54,869 bases of DNA from Gemmatimonadota bacterium (GCA_003222085.1 QHUK01000016.1:1-54869); one strand, 5' to 3'; shown: positions 17,882-26,323, counted from the stretch's first letter. Notes: generated from the letters alone by a model not told the origin. A program made the numbers and translations.

Positions 17882-19222
17882 TCAGTTCAAGTGCCGGAGC
17901 ACCCGCTCGAGCGCCACCCCGCGGGACGCTTTGAGCAGGACGATCTCGTGGCCCGTGAGCGCCGCCTGCAACCGCGGGCCCAGCGCTTCCGCGTCGGGCG
18001 CCGTGATCAGCCGCTCGCCGAGCGTCACCCGGTATGGCTCGAACGCCGGCACGAACTCGCCCACCGCGGCCACGAGCGCGGGCCGGAGGGCCGCGATCTC
18101 GGCCGCCGCCGCCGCATGCAATCTGGCACTCTCCGACCCGAGCTCCAACATCGTGCCCACGACCACCGCGAGCGGCCGGCGCCCCCGGTCGGCGAGCCAG
18201 TGGGCGAGCTTCAGCGCCCAGCGGAGCGAGCCCGGGTTCGCGTTGTAGGTGTCGTCGATCACGGTGAGGCCGCCGAGCGAGAGCACCGCGCCCCGCCCGG
18301 CCGGGAGCCGCACGCCGGCGAGCGCCGCCACCGCCCGCGCCGGGTCCGTGCCCGCCTCTCGTCCCACGGCGAGCGCCAGCATGGCGTTCTCGATCTGGTG
18401 AAACCCGACCACCGGCAGCGTCACCGCGTGGCCCCGCCACGTGAGACGCGGATGGCCCTCCGCGTCGAGCTCGGCGGAATCGGGGCGGACCTGCGCGCCC
18501 GCGCCGGTCCCGGCCACCACCGTCGGCGCGCGGCGCCGCGCCTCCCGCGCGAGCTCGGGCGGATCCGTCCCGACCACCGCCATCCGCGCGCCCTCGACCA
18601 AGGCGAGCTTCTCCTGCATCACTCCGGCGAGGGAGCCGAAGCCCTCCACGTGCGCGTAGCCGACGTTGGTGATCACGGCGATGGTGGGCTCGATCACGTC
18701 GCGCAGCCGGGGGATTTCGCCCGGGACGCTCGCGCCCGCTTCCACGATCAGCGCCTCGGCGTCGTCCGGTGCGGCGAGGATCGTGAGCGGCACGCCCACA
18801 AGGTTGTTCAGGTTTCCGCTCGTCGCGTGCACGCGGTAGCTGGTGGCCAGCACCGCGCGGATCATTTCCTTGGTGCTGGTCTTGCCGCTCGAGCCGGTGA
18901 CGGCCACGACCGGGCTGCCGGGCGCCAGCAAGCGGCGTCGCGCGCGAGCCAGGAGACCCAGTGCGGCGAGCGTGTCGGCCACCTCGAAATACGGCAAGCC
19001 GTTCACCGCCGGTGTGCCGCGACGCACCACGGCGGCGGCCGCGCCCCTGGCTCTCGCCTGATCGAGGAACGCGTGGGCGTCGAAGCGATCTCCTTTGAGC
19101 GCGACGAAGAGCGCGCCCGGGGTCAGGTCCCGCGTGTCGGTGCTCACCCCCGTGAAGCGCAGGCTGCGGGGCCCCGACACCCCGAGCGCTGTCGCAACGA
19201 GCTGCGAGTCCCAGGCGGTCAC
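17882..19222 (-). CDS. murF: UDP-N-acetylmuramoyl-tripeptide--D-alanyl-D-alanine ligase
   Basis: Mur ligase adding D-Ala-D-Ala to the UDP-MurNAc tripeptide. Start chosen as GTG at 19222 (VTAWDSQLVATALG), because AGGGGTGG lies just upstream. The ATG at 19321 would add 33 residues encoded by a heptamer repeat and is not credible. The 446 aa include STDTRDLTPGALFVALKG, ATP-binding VTGSSGKTSTKEM, EAGASVPGEI and DDTYNANPGS, the last typical of MurF. Confidence 0.95.
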   Translation of the reverse strand: MTAWDSQLVATALGVSGPRSLRFTGVSTDTRDLTPGALFVALKGDRFDAHAFLDQARARGAAAAVVRRGTPAVNGLPYFEVADTLAALGLLARARRRLLAPGSPVVAVTGSSGKTSTKEMIRAVLATSYRVHATSGNLNNLVGVPLTILAAPDDAEALIVEAGASVPGEIPRLRDVIEPTIAVITNVGYAHVEGFGSLAGVMQEKLALVEGARMAVVGTDPPELAREARRRAPTVVAGTGAGAQVRPDSAELDAEGHPRLTWRGHAVTLPVVGFHQIENAMLALAVGREAGTDPARAVAALAGVRLPAGRGAVLSLGGLTVIDDTYNANPGSLRWALKLAHWLADRGRRPLAVVVGTMLELGSESARLHAAAAAEIAALRPALVAAVGEFVPAFEPYRVTLGERLITAPDAEALGPRLQAALTGHEIVLLKASRGVALERVLRHLN

Positions 19223-19234
19223 CCCACCACCCCT

Positions 19235-19338
19235 ATTGTGGATTGCGGAGTGCGGAATGCGGATTTGAAATGAAAGTTCGGTCGCCAAGCGACTCCTCCC
19301 TGGATATTCCGCAATCCGCAATCCGCAATCCGCAATGG
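19235..19338. repeat. Inverted heptamer arrays (ATTGCGG / AATCCGC) between murE and murF
   Basis: Left arm 19235-19266 reads ATTGTGG, ATTGCGG, AGTGCGG, AATGCGG. Right arm about 19306-19338 reads ATTCCGC, then three AATCCGC units and AATGGCTTCAT. The same consensus and a similar GCTTCAT edge occur at 14109-14212. It fills most of the 118-bp gap and ends 2 bp before the murE stop. Confidence 0.85.
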
Positions 19339-19340
19339 CT

Positions 19341-20798
19341 TCATGACGCCCCCAGCTCTCGCACCACCACCCGCTCGTCGAACGGCTGCTTGTCCGTCCC
19401 GATTACCTGGTAGGTCTCGTGCCCCTTCCCCGCGAGGAGAATTGTGTCTCCCGGATGCGCCAGCTCGAGGGCGCGGGCGATGGCACGGCGGCGGTCGAGC
19501 TCGCGGTGATGCGGCTTGGCCCGCATTCCGACCTCCACGTCGTCGAGGATCCTCTCCGGGTCCTCGGTGCGCGGATTGTCCGACGTGAGGATCGCGATGT
19601 CCGCGAGGCGCACGGACACCGTGCCCATGGGGGCCCGCTTGCCGCGGTCGCGATCGCCGCCCGCGCCGAACACGACGACGAGCCGCTCCTTGGTGAGGGG
19701 GCGCAGCGTCTCGAGCGCCCGCTCGAGCGCGTCGGGCGTGTGAGCGTAATCACGCAGCACGATGCACGGCCGCTCGGCGATCCGCTCCATCCGACCGGGG
19801 ACCTGCGGCGCACCCGTCAACCGCTCGGCGACGGTCTCGACCGGGACGCCGAGCCCCCAGGCGCACGCCGCCACGCCGAGGGCGTTGGCCACGTTGAAGC
19901 GGCCGAGCAGCGGGAGCCGTACCTCCGCACCGCCCATGGGGGTGACGAGCTCGAAGCGGGCGCCTGAGACGTCGAGAGCGACGCGCCGCGCGGTCACCTC
20001 GCCCCCCCGCTCGCCGAACGTCACGCGGCGGCGCTCGCGCCGCAGCCTCTGCCACGCGGGATCGTCGGCGTTCACCACCTCTAGCCCGTCGGGGGCCAGG
20101 TACTGCACGAGCTTCGCCTTGGCGCGGAAATAATCCTCGAGGGTCTTGTGGTAGTCGAGGTGATCGCGCGTCAGGTTGGTGAAGAGGGCTGCGCGGAACA
20201 CGAGTCCGTCCACCCGGCCCTGATCGAGGCTGTGGGAGGAGACCTCCATCGCCGCGCCGCGCGCGCCCCGCTCGACCAGCGCGGCGAGCGTCGCCTGGAG
20301 ATCGATGGGCCCGGGGGTGGTGAGGTTGCCGGCCTCGCTCGGCACGGGGTCGCCCGCCGGATCGAACGCGCCCAGCGTGCCGATCGAGCCGGTCGGCTCG
20401 AGCGCCGACAGGACATGCCGCAGCAGCGTGACCGAGGTCGTCTTGCCGTTCGTCCCGGTGACGCCGATCAGATCGAGCTTCGCCCCGGGGCGGTCGTACC
20501 ACGCCTCCGCGGCGACGGCGGCGGCGCGCCGACCGTCGCGCACCAGGATCTGCGGCACGTCCACCGCCTGCTCGCGCTCGACCAGCGCCGCCGCGGCGCC
20601 GCGCTCGCGCGCCGCCATCACGAACTCGTGCCCGTCGCGCACGGACCCGTACACCGCGCAATACAGCATTCCGCGCTCCACCTTCCGGCTGTCGGCGGTG
20701 AGGCCGGTGATCTCGGGCCAGGTGTGCAGGTCGGGCAGTTCGACGAGGAGCTGCGCCCGCTCGAGCGCGGCGACGACTTCCTGAAGCTTGTTCATCAC
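19341..20798 (-). CDS. murE: UDP-N-acetylmuramoyl-L-alanyl-D-glutamate--2,6-diaminopimelate ligase
   Basis: Mur ligase adding the third stem-peptide residue. The 485 aa contain TADSRKVERGMLYCAVYG, ATP-binding VTGTNGKTTSVTLL, EVSSHSLDQGRV, TNLTRDHLDYH and LTSDNPRTEDP. The DNPR motif marks meso-diaminopimelate specificity as opposed to lysine, so the organism should have DAP-type peptidoglycan. The ATG at 20798 overlaps the preceding penicillin-binding protein stop by 4 bp. Confidence 0.97.
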   Translation of the reverse strand: MMNKLQEVVAALERAQLLVELPDLHTWPEITGLTADSRKVERGMLYCAVYGSVRDGHEFVMAARERGAAAALVEREQAVDVPQILVRDGRRAAAVAAEAWYDRPGAKLDLIGVTGTNGKTTSVTLLRHVLSALEPTGSIGTLGAFDPAGDPVPSEAGNLTTPGPIDLQATLAALVERGARGAAMEVSSHSLDQGRVDGLVFRAALFTNLTRDHLDYHKTLEDYFRAKAKLVQYLAPDGLEVVNADDPAWQRLRRERRRVTFGERGGEVTARRVALDVSGARFELVTPMGGAEVRLPLLGRFNVANALGVAACAWGLGVPVETVAERLTGAPQVPGRMERIAERPCIVLRDYAHTPDALERALETLRPLTKERLVVVFGAGGDRDRGKRAPMGTVSVRLADIAILTSDNPRTEDPERILDDVEVGMRAKPHHRELDRRRAIARALELAHPGDTILLAGKGHETYQVIGTDKQPFDERVVVRELGAS

Positions 20799-22780
20799 CG
20801 CGGCCCGCGGCGCGGAGGAGTCGGGCCACGGGAGCGGACCCGGGCGGCGGCGTACGGGTCGGCGAACAACGTGACCATCGAGCCGGCGGCCGCGCTGTCG
20901 CCCGCCGCCGGCCAGGTGTGCTCCGCGACACCCCAGCCCCGGAGCGCCACGCGGAACCCGCGCCGGTGGAGCGTGCGCACGGCCTCCCGCATGCCGAAGC
21001 CCGCCACGTCGGGGACGGCCCGTCGCGGCCCACGCCCGACGCCGCTGCTGTCGCGTTCATACGGCCACGGCACCACGTAGGGGACCAGGCCGCCATCGTC
21101 GTCGGCCGGTGCGGCCGCGGCGCGCGGCGCGGCCGTCGAGAGCCGGGCCCGGTCGAGCGCGACCGTGCGGGCCGCGAGCGCCTGCTCGAGCATCGAGCGG
21201 GTCACCGGCGCCGCGGTCTGGGCGGCGAAGTAGCTCCCTTTGTGGGGGTTGTCGATTTTCACGACGAGCACGAGTTGCGGCTGGTCGGCGGGGAACAGCG
21301 CGGCGAACGAGGCGGTGTACTCGCCGGCCGCGTAGCGGCCGTTCACGACGCGGCGCGCCGTCCCGGTCTTCGCCGCCACCGGAAAATTCGTGAGCGCCGC
21401 CTCGGTTCCGGTGCCGCGCTCCACGACCCCGCGCAGCAGGTTCCGCAACGCCGCCGCCACGTCGCGGGCGACGACGCGTCGCACCGGCTCCGGGCGATGC
21501 CGGTAGCGTACTCCGCCGCTCGCGTCCCGAACCTCGCGGATCAGCGTGGGCTGAAGCAGGAGGCCGTCGTTCGCAAGCGCGCCGTACGCCATCGCCACTT
21601 GGATCGGCGTGACCGACAGCTCGTAGCCCATGGCGAGGCTCGCCGCACTGGGACGCGTCCACTCGGACGGCGGCCGCAGGCGTCCGGTGGCCTCCGCGGG
21701 AAACTCGATCCCCGTGAGCGCCCCGAACCCGAAGTCCCGGAGCGTCACATACTGCTCCTCGGGCGTGAGCCGCGCCGCGAACTTCGCGATGGCGATGTTG
21801 CTCGAAACGCGAATGGCGTCGGCCAGCGTGAGCGAGGGCTGGGGATCGTCGTCGGTGATCGTGCGACCGGGCACACGCCACTTGCCCCCCTCCCCCGACA
21901 CGTGGTCCGTAGGCGACACGCGGCGGAGCGCGAGCAGGGCGGCGGCGGCGAAAATCTTCGCCAGGGACCCGGGCTCGAATGTGTCGGTGAACGCGCTGGG
22001 ACGCGCGCTACCGTCCCGCTGGCGCGAAGCGAGGGCCAGCACTTCGCCAGTTCCGGGGTCGAGCATCACGACGTCCCCGCCGTCCGCATCCATGCGCCGT
22101 AATGCGTCGTCCAGCGCCCGTTGTGCGATCTCCTGCAGCTCTGCGTCGAGTGTGAGCACGACGTCGAGCCCCGGGACGGGGGGGGCGATCACGCGCGCCG
22201 GCGACTCGTACTCGCGTCCCGCTCGGTCCTTCAGCACGACCGCCGCGCCTGCCCGGCCCGCCAGCAGGCTGTCGAGGGTCCGCTCGAGCCCGGAGGCGGC
22301 CAAGCCGTCGTCGCCCAGGCGGCCGATGGTCGCGCGCGCGACCGCGGGATCGGGATAGAACCGATTCAGCACGGATTCGAGATGCACGCCCCGGACGGTC
22401 CGCAGGGGCTGCACTTCGAGCGCGCTGTAGGGCCCCGCGAAGTAGGCGTATCGGCGGCGCAGCGCCTCTTGCCAGGCGTGCGCCGTGAGCCCGAGCCGCC
22501 GGCTGATCAGCGATCCGTCCGCGACCGGGTCGCGCAGCTCGTTGGGCGCGATGCCCACGTGGTAGGTCTCCTGCGTGACCGCGAGCGGTGTGCCGTGACG
22601 GTCGGACAGCGTGCCGCGGCGCGCCTGGAGCACGATGCGCTCGGTGCGCTGCGCCTGCGCTTCCTCCGCCCAGCGGCGACCCTGGAGGATCTGCACTTGC
22701 GCCGCCCGTCCGACCAGCAGGGCCAGGCCCACGAGCACGCCGAATTCCACGACCTGGATGCGGACTGCAGACCTGGCCAT
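20795..22780 (-). CDS. ftsI: Division-specific penicillin-binding protein (FtsI/PBP2x-like) with C-terminal PASTA domain
   Basis: Septal D,D-transpeptidase of 661 aa with one N-terminal membrane segment (about 10-28), a dimerisation domain with RRGTLSDRHGTPLA, and the transpeptidase domain. The active-site motifs are complete: SLAK at 272-275, SSN at 326-328 and KTGT at 471-474. After a linker comes one PASTA-like domain (PDVAGFGMREAVRTLHRRGF, about 588-645), more like PBP2x/Spo-type proteins than E. coli FtsI. It follows ftsL by 4 bp and overlaps murE, as expected for the divisome transpeptidase. Confidence 0.95.
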   Translation of the reverse strand: MARSAVRIQVVEFGVLVGLALLVGRAAQVQILQGRRWAEEAQAQRTERIVLQARRGTLSDRHGTPLAVTQETYHVGIAPNELRDPVADGSLISRRLGLTAHAWQEALRRRYAYFAGPYSALEVQPLRTVRGVHLESVLNRFYPDPAVARATIGRLGDDGLAASGLERTLDSLLAGRAGAAVVLKDRAGREYESPARVIAPPVPGLDVVLTLDAELQEIAQRALDDALRRMDADGGDVVMLDPGTGEVLALASRQRDGSARPSAFTDTFEPGSLAKIFAAAALLALRRVSPTDHVSGEGGKWRVPGRTITDDDPQPSLTLADAIRVSSNIAIAKFAARLTPEEQYVTLRDFGFGALTGIEFPAEATGRLRPPSEWTRPSAASLAMGYELSVTPIQVAMAYGALANDGLLLQPTLIREVRDASGGVRYRHRPEPVRRVVARDVAAALRNLLRGVVERGTGTEAALTNFPVAAKTGTARRVVNGRYAAGEYTASFAALFPADQPQLVLVVKIDNPHKGSYFAAQTAAPVTRSMLEQALAARTVALDRARLSTAAPRAAAAPADDDGGLVPYVVPWPYERDSSGVGRGPRRAVPDVAGFGMREAVRTLHRRGFRVALRGWGVAEHTWPAAGDSAAAGSMVTLFADPYAAARVRSRGPTPPRRGPR

Positions 22781-22784
22781 TTCG

Positions 22785-23069
22785 CTAGTGCGAGCCGCTC
22801 GGAGCAGGGACCAGGACGATCTCGCTGTCGCTCGGCAGGTGCAGCCCCAGCCGCGCCTGCGCCCGGGGGACGAGGACGGCGCGGCTCTCGGCGGCGCGGA
22901 TGCGGCGCTCGAGATCGGCGCGGTGCCCGTCCAGGTTGGCGCGCCGGGCCCGGAGATCGGCGAGCTCCCGGGCCGCGCGGATGGCGGCCGTCTGGCGGGC
23001 GTACACCAGCCACGTGGTCACGAGGAAGGCCACGAGCCAGAGCGCGACCCAGTGGCGGCCCTTAGCCAT
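22785..23069 (-). CDS. ftsL: FtsL-like cell division protein
   Basis: Small bitopic protein of 94 aa: a basic N-terminus, one membrane helix (about 6-23, HWVALWLVAFLVTTWLVY), then a heptad-rich coiled coil (about 27-65) and a short tail with AQARLGLHLPSDSEIV, which recalls the FtsL/FtsB end. FtsL evolves too fast for a firm sequence call. The rsmH-ftsL-PBP order is nearly universal, and the gene overlaps rsmH by 8 bp, which supports the assignment. Confidence 0.82.
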   Translation of the reverse strand: MAKGRHWVALWLVAFLVTTWLVYARQTAAIRAARELADLRARRANLDGHRADLERRIRAAESRAVLVPRAQARLGLHLPSDSEIVLVPAPSGSH

Positions 23070-23973
23070 CGCCGACCTCGAAGGCGCGCAGCTGCGCCGA
23101 GCGGGCCCGCGGGTTGTCGCGCACCTCGGCGGCAGCGGGACGGATCGGCTTCCGCGTGAGGAGGCGGCCCAGGGGGCGTCCGCGACAGGTGCACACGGGC
23201 TGACGCGGCGGGCAGACGCACGACCGGCTCCAGTCGCGGAATGCGTGCTTCACGATGCGGTCCTCGCCCGAGTGGTAGGTGATCACCGCCATCCGCCCGC
23301 CGGGCACGAGCGTGGCCCGGAGCGCCGGCAGCGCGAGCTCGAGCTGCTCGAGCTCCTGGTTCACGACGATCCGCAGGGCCTGGAACAGCCGCGCGAAGTC
23401 GGACGGCCCCGAGCGGGGGCCCCGCGCCTCGCGAATCGCGTTCACGAGATCGTCGCTGGTCGCGAAGGGGGCGGTGGCGCGCCGCTTCACGACCGCCCGG
23501 GCCAGACGGCGCGCGCGCGGCTCGTCCGCGAGCTCAGCGAACGCGCCGGCGAGACGCGCTTCGGGCCACGTGTTCAGGATGTCGGCGGCCGTCACGCCGT
23601 GTCCCGCCGCCATCCGCATGTCGAGCGGCGCCCCGGGACGAAAGGTAAACCCCCGGAGATCGGTATCGAGCTGGTAGGACGAGACCCCCAGATCCAGGAG
23701 GATGCGGTCGGGGCGGAACGTCTCGATCGTGCCCAGCACCTTCGCGGAGCCGAACGGACCGGTCGAGTAACGGATGCCGGTGTCGCCGAGGGCGGCGCGC
23801 GCGGCGGCGATCGCGTCGGGATCGCGGTCCACGGCGAGGACCTCGGCGCCGAGCTCGCGGAACAGCGCCGCGTGGCCACCGCCGCCGACGGTCGCATCCA
23901 CGATGCGGCAGCCGCCCGTCGTCCAGTCGCGCACGGCATCGGCCAGGACCGGCACATGGTAGGTGGGGGTCAA
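23062..23973 (-). CDS. rsmH: 16S rRNA (cytosine(1402)-N(4))-methyltransferase
   Basis: SAM-dependent methyltransferase (MraW) acting on C1402 of 16S rRNA. The start is set to TTG at 23973 (TPTYHVPVLADAV) with GGGAGG 3 nt upstream. The longer frame reaching 24102 would run back through a terminator and a tRNA and is not real. The 303 aa carry DATVGGGGHA (SAM loop), LDLGVSSYQLD, RGFTFRPGAPLDMRM and ITYHSGEDRIVKHAF, all RsmH signatures. It is the first gene of the dcw cluster; mraZ, its usual neighbour, is absent. Confidence 0.95.
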   Translation of the reverse strand: MTPTYHVPVLADAVRDWTTGGCRIVDATVGGGGHAALFRELGAEVLAVDRDPDAIAAARAALGDTGIRYSTGPFGSAKVLGTIETFRPDRILLDLGVSSYQLDTDLRGFTFRPGAPLDMRMAAGHGVTAADILNTWPEARLAGAFAELADEPRARRLARAVVKRRATAPFATSDDLVNAIREARGPRSGPSDFARLFQALRIVVNQELEQLELALPALRATLVPGGRMAVITYHSGEDRIVKHAFRDWSRSCVCPPRQPVCTCRGRPLGRLLTRKPIRPAAAEVRDNPRARSAQLRAFEVGDG

Positions 23974-23983
23974 TGCCCTCCCG

Positions 23984-24021
23984 AAAAAGACGAAAGCCCC
24001 GCCTGCCGTGGCAGGCGGGGC
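23984..24021 (-). terminator. Rho-independent terminator after tRNA-Asp, directly before rsmH
   Basis: On the minus strand a 12-bp perfect stem (GCCCCGCCTGCC with GGCAGGCGGGGC, 2-nt loop, 23996-24021) is followed by TTTCGTCTTTTT. It ends 10 bp before the rsmH TTG start and leaves no room for a separate promoter, so it may also act as a read-through control point for the dcw cluster. Confidence 0.85.
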
Positions 24022-24052
24022 CGGGTGCGTCGTCCCGCGAGGCGGGTTCAGG

Positions 24053-24126
24053 CGGGGCTGACGGGGCTCGAACCCGCGACCTCCGGTGTGACAGACCGGC
24101 ACTCTAACCAGCTGAGCTACAGCCCC
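24053..24126 (-). tRNA. tRNA-Asp (anticodon GTC)
   Basis: A 74-nt cloverleaf on the minus strand: acceptor stem GGGGCTG/CAGCCCC, D-arm GCTCAGCTGGTTAGAGT, anticodon stem CCGGT/ACCGG with loop CTGTCAC (anticodon GTC), T-arm with GGTTCGAGC, discriminator G. CCA is not encoded (the next bases are CCT). It has its own promoter upstream and a strong terminator downstream. Confidence 0.97.
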
Positions 24127-24143
24127 CTGCGACGGAGGGTGGC

Positions 24144-24172
24144 AATATAGGCCGGTGCGGAGGTCAATTCAA
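24144..24172 (-). promoter_or_regulatory. Promoter of tRNA-Asp
   Basis: Minus strand: TTGAAT (24172-24167), a 17-bp spacer, TATATT (24149-24144). The tRNA begins 17 nt beyond the -10. This is a near-consensus sigma-70 promoter, and the only one seen upstream of the dcw cluster. Confidence 0.75.
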
Positions 24173-24176
24173 TGCC

Positions 24177-25991
24177 TCAGAAATTCTTGCACTTGAATTG
24201 CTTCTTCACCTGCGGCATCACCGCCTCGAACTTGGCCACGTTCTGCAGCATCGTGTTCGCCGTCGGCAGGTGGACCCGGGCGCCGAACGCCAGCGCGTCT
24301 TTCGTCCGCGCGAGGCGGTCGCTAATCGCCTTCGCGTCGCTGCAGCTCTTGGTCTTGGTCATGGCGGTCCATGGTCCCGAGAGCGATGCGACCGACGACA
24401 CGCCGTACCAGAAGCTCGCCTGCAGACGGATTTGCTGGCGCGGGCCGACGGTGTCCGCCGGCGTCCGCGGCGCAACGAGCTGCAGCAGCTGGTCGAGCCA
24501 CGGGTAGGCGCGATCGTACGCGCCCGCCTGCGCGAGCTTCGATCCGGCGGTCAACATGAACACGGCCGCGCTCAGGCGGTCGGTCGAGTCGGACGAGCTC
24601 ACCGCCGGGGCCAGATACGCCTTCGCGCTGTCGATGCGGTCGGCGAACGCGCTGCGCAACGCGCGCAACGCGGCCGTGTCGCTCTTGAGCCGGTTGGCCT
24701 GGGCCGTGTCATAGGTCGTCCCTTCGACGATGGCCCGGGCCACCAGGAGCGACCCCTTCACGTCGGTCGGGTCGAGCTTCAACGACTGTTTGTACGCCCA
24801 GACCGACGAGTCCTTTTGGCCCTTCAAGTCGTAGGCGGATCCGAGGGCCTTCCAGAAGGCGGCAGACTTGGGAAAGTGCGCGACCGCCGCGTGACTGAAA
24901 AACAGCAGCTGCTGGGTATCCGAGAGCTGCTGCGCCGCCCCGAGCGCGGCTTTCAGGACGGTACTATCGCCGGCCTTGCTCGGGTCGTTCTTCACCTGCT
25001 CCACAAAGCCGTCAAGCACGCAGCGCCACAACTCGCCTTCGATGCAGATCCGCTGGCGGAACTCCGCGAGCCGCTGCTCGTTCGGATTCTTGGCGAGCCC
25101 GTCGTCGAGGATCCCCTTGGCCTGCGGGTACCGCTTCTGCTGCCGCAACAGCTCCGCGATGCCGAGCCGCAGCTGCGTGTTGTGCGGCTCGCCCGCGAGC
25201 TCGTGGATCAAGGCGTCGATCGCCTTGAGCGTGTCACCCTTCTGCTGGTAGAGGTGGGCGATGTTCTCCCACGCCGTGGCGTTCAGGGAGTCGCCCTTCG
25301 CGGCGCGCTGATACGCCGCGACCAGGCTGTCCAGCGGCAGGTGCTGCGCTTCGTATACGGTGGCGACGCAGATGTGCGCCGCCGGGAGGTTCGGCTCGGT
25401 CGCCAGCGCCTTGCGGGCGGCGTCGAGCGCCTTCGGGAACTGACTCTTCTTCCGCTGCTCGTCGCATTCGCGCGCCTGCTCGGCCGCCCGGATGAGGCTG
25501 TTCAAACGCTGCGCGATCGCCTCCCCCACCGAAGCCGCGGTGCCGGGATTGCTGACCGACACCGAGAAGAGCGCCGCCAGGCCCGAGCTGCCGATGTCCC
25601 GCACGCGCACGGTCGTCGTGATGGTACCGCCGCTGCGCTCCAAGGTCCCGGTCGTGTACGCATTCACCGAGAGGAAACGGCCGAGCTGGTTCGCCTGCGT
25701 CTCGTCGAGCAGCACGTCGCACGCATAGTCCGACGCCTTGAGGGCCTCGCACAGCTTTGGCTTGGGGATGACCTGAACCTTGTAGCGCGCCATCTGGCCG
25801 AGCTTCTCGCGCGCCACGTCCATCACCGCGATGCTGAACGCGGAGTCGCCCGGCGATTTCACCATGAGTGGCAGGACGAGCAGCTTCTCGGTCGGTTGCT
25901 GTTGCTGGTAGGAAACTTGTGCCGGCGCGGCCGTGGCGATGCAGACCAACCCGACCACCCAACGCAGCAGTCTCACGCGCGCAGTCCTCAC
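24177..25991 (-). CDS. Secreted or periplasmic tetratricopeptide-repeat protein
   Basis: The 604-aa protein starts at GTG 25991 with a signal peptide (RLLRWVVGLVCIATAAPAQ, likely cleavage after APA or APAQ). An alpha/beta domain follows (about 35-165, LLVLPLMVKSPGDSAFSIAV), resembling the N-terminal domain of TolB-like or adenylate-cyclase-associated TPR proteins. TPR repeats run from about 180 to 450, and a helical C-terminus ends in KKQFKCKNF. Several cysteines in the N-terminal domain (CEALKASDYACDV) could pair in the periplasm. It is flanked by two tRNAs and shares no evident operon logic with them. Function unknown; it is probably a scaffold. Confidence 0.75.
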   Translation of the reverse strand: MRTARVRLLRWVVGLVCIATAAPAQVSYQQQQPTEKLLVLPLMVKSPGDSAFSIAVMDVAREKLGQMARYKVQVIPKPKLCEALKASDYACDVLLDETQANQLGRFLSVNAYTTGTLERSGGTITTTVRVRDIGSSGLAALFSVSVSNPGTAASVGEAIAQRLNSLIRAAEQARECDEQRKKSQFPKALDAARKALATEPNLPAAHICVATVYEAQHLPLDSLVAAYQRAAKGDSLNATAWENIAHLYQQKGDTLKAIDALIHELAGEPHNTQLRLGIAELLRQQKRYPQAKGILDDGLAKNPNEQRLAEFRQRICIEGELWRCVLDGFVEQVKNDPSKAGDSTVLKAALGAAQQLSDTQQLLFFSHAAVAHFPKSAAFWKALGSAYDLKGQKDSSVWAYKQSLKLDPTDVKGSLLVARAIVEGTTYDTAQANRLKSDTAALRALRSAFADRIDSAKAYLAPAVSSSDSTDRLSAAVFMLTAGSKLAQAGAYDRAYPWLDQLLQLVAPRTPADTVGPRQQIRLQASFWYGVSSVASLSGPWTAMTKTKSCSDAKAISDRLARTKDALAFGARVHLPTANTMLQNVAKFEAVMPQVKKQFKCKNF

Positions 25992-26011
25992 GTTTCGGTC
26001 TGATACCCCAA

Positions 26012-26085
26012 TGGGCGAAGAGGGATTCGAACCCCCGACTTCCTGCGTGTAAGGCAGGCGCTCTGAACCGCTGAGCTATTCGCCC
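26012..26085 (-). tRNA. tRNA-Val (anticodon TAC)
   Basis: A 74-nt cloverleaf on the minus strand: acceptor GGGCGAA/TTCGCCC, D-arm GCTCAGCGGTTCAGAGC, anticodon stem CCTGC/GCAGG with loop CTTACAC (anticodon TAC), T-arm with GGTTCGAAT, discriminator A. CCA is not encoded. It begins 14 bp after the stop of the 61-aa membrane protein and is probably processed from that transcript. Confidence 0.97.
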
Positions 26086-26099
26086 GTCGTACGGCGGGT

Positions 26100-26285
26100 C
26101 TACAGGGCGAGGCCTACCGGAAAGAAGACGCAGTACCCCAGCACGAGCAGAATCGGCGCGGCCGTCGTCGAGCCCTGGTGCAACAGCCAGTACCCGGTCG
26201 CGAGCGCCGCGAGGGCTGCGGCCAGGAACAGCCAGTTTCTCGGTCCGAAATGCAGGCGCGAGCGTGCCAGACCCTGGTCGGACAT
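26100..26285 (-). CDS. Small two-helix membrane protein
   Basis: The 61 aa comprise a short basic N-terminus (SDQGLARSRLHFGPRNW) and two hydrophobic helices (about 18-35 and 42-59) joined by a GSTTAAP turn. The pattern resembles the short DUF3098-type membrane proteins of Bacteroidota and Gemmatimonadota, but I cannot name a function. A good promoter (26295-26323) ends 9 nt before its ATG, and there is no Shine-Dalgarno, so the message may be leaderless. tRNA-Val lies 14 bp downstream. Confidence 0.7.
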   Translation of the reverse strand: MSDQGLARSRLHFGPRNWLFLAAALAALATGYWLLHQGSTTAAPILLVLGYCVFFPVGLAL

Positions 26286-26294
26286 AAGGGCAGG

Positions 26295-26323
26295 AGTTTA
26301 CGCCGCAATTTCAATGTCGTCAA
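26295..26323 (-). promoter_or_regulatory. Predicted promoter for the 61-aa membrane protein and tRNA-Val
   Basis: Minus strand: TTGACG (26323-26318), a 17-bp spacer, TAAACT (26300-26295). The ATG lies 9 nt beyond the -10, so transcripts would have almost no leader. The -35 overlaps the stop codon of the metallopeptidase gene. Confidence 0.65.

Noticed and set aside
19223..19321. N-terminal extension of murF from an upstream ATG
   Set aside because: The extra 33 residues are translated heptamer-repeat DNA; GTG 19222 has a better ribosome-binding site and gives the normal length.
23974..24102. N-terminal extension of rsmH
   Set aside because: It would be encoded by the terminator hairpin and part of tRNA-Asp, so it is a chance open frame; the TTG at 23973 has a good ribosome-binding site and matches the family N-terminus.
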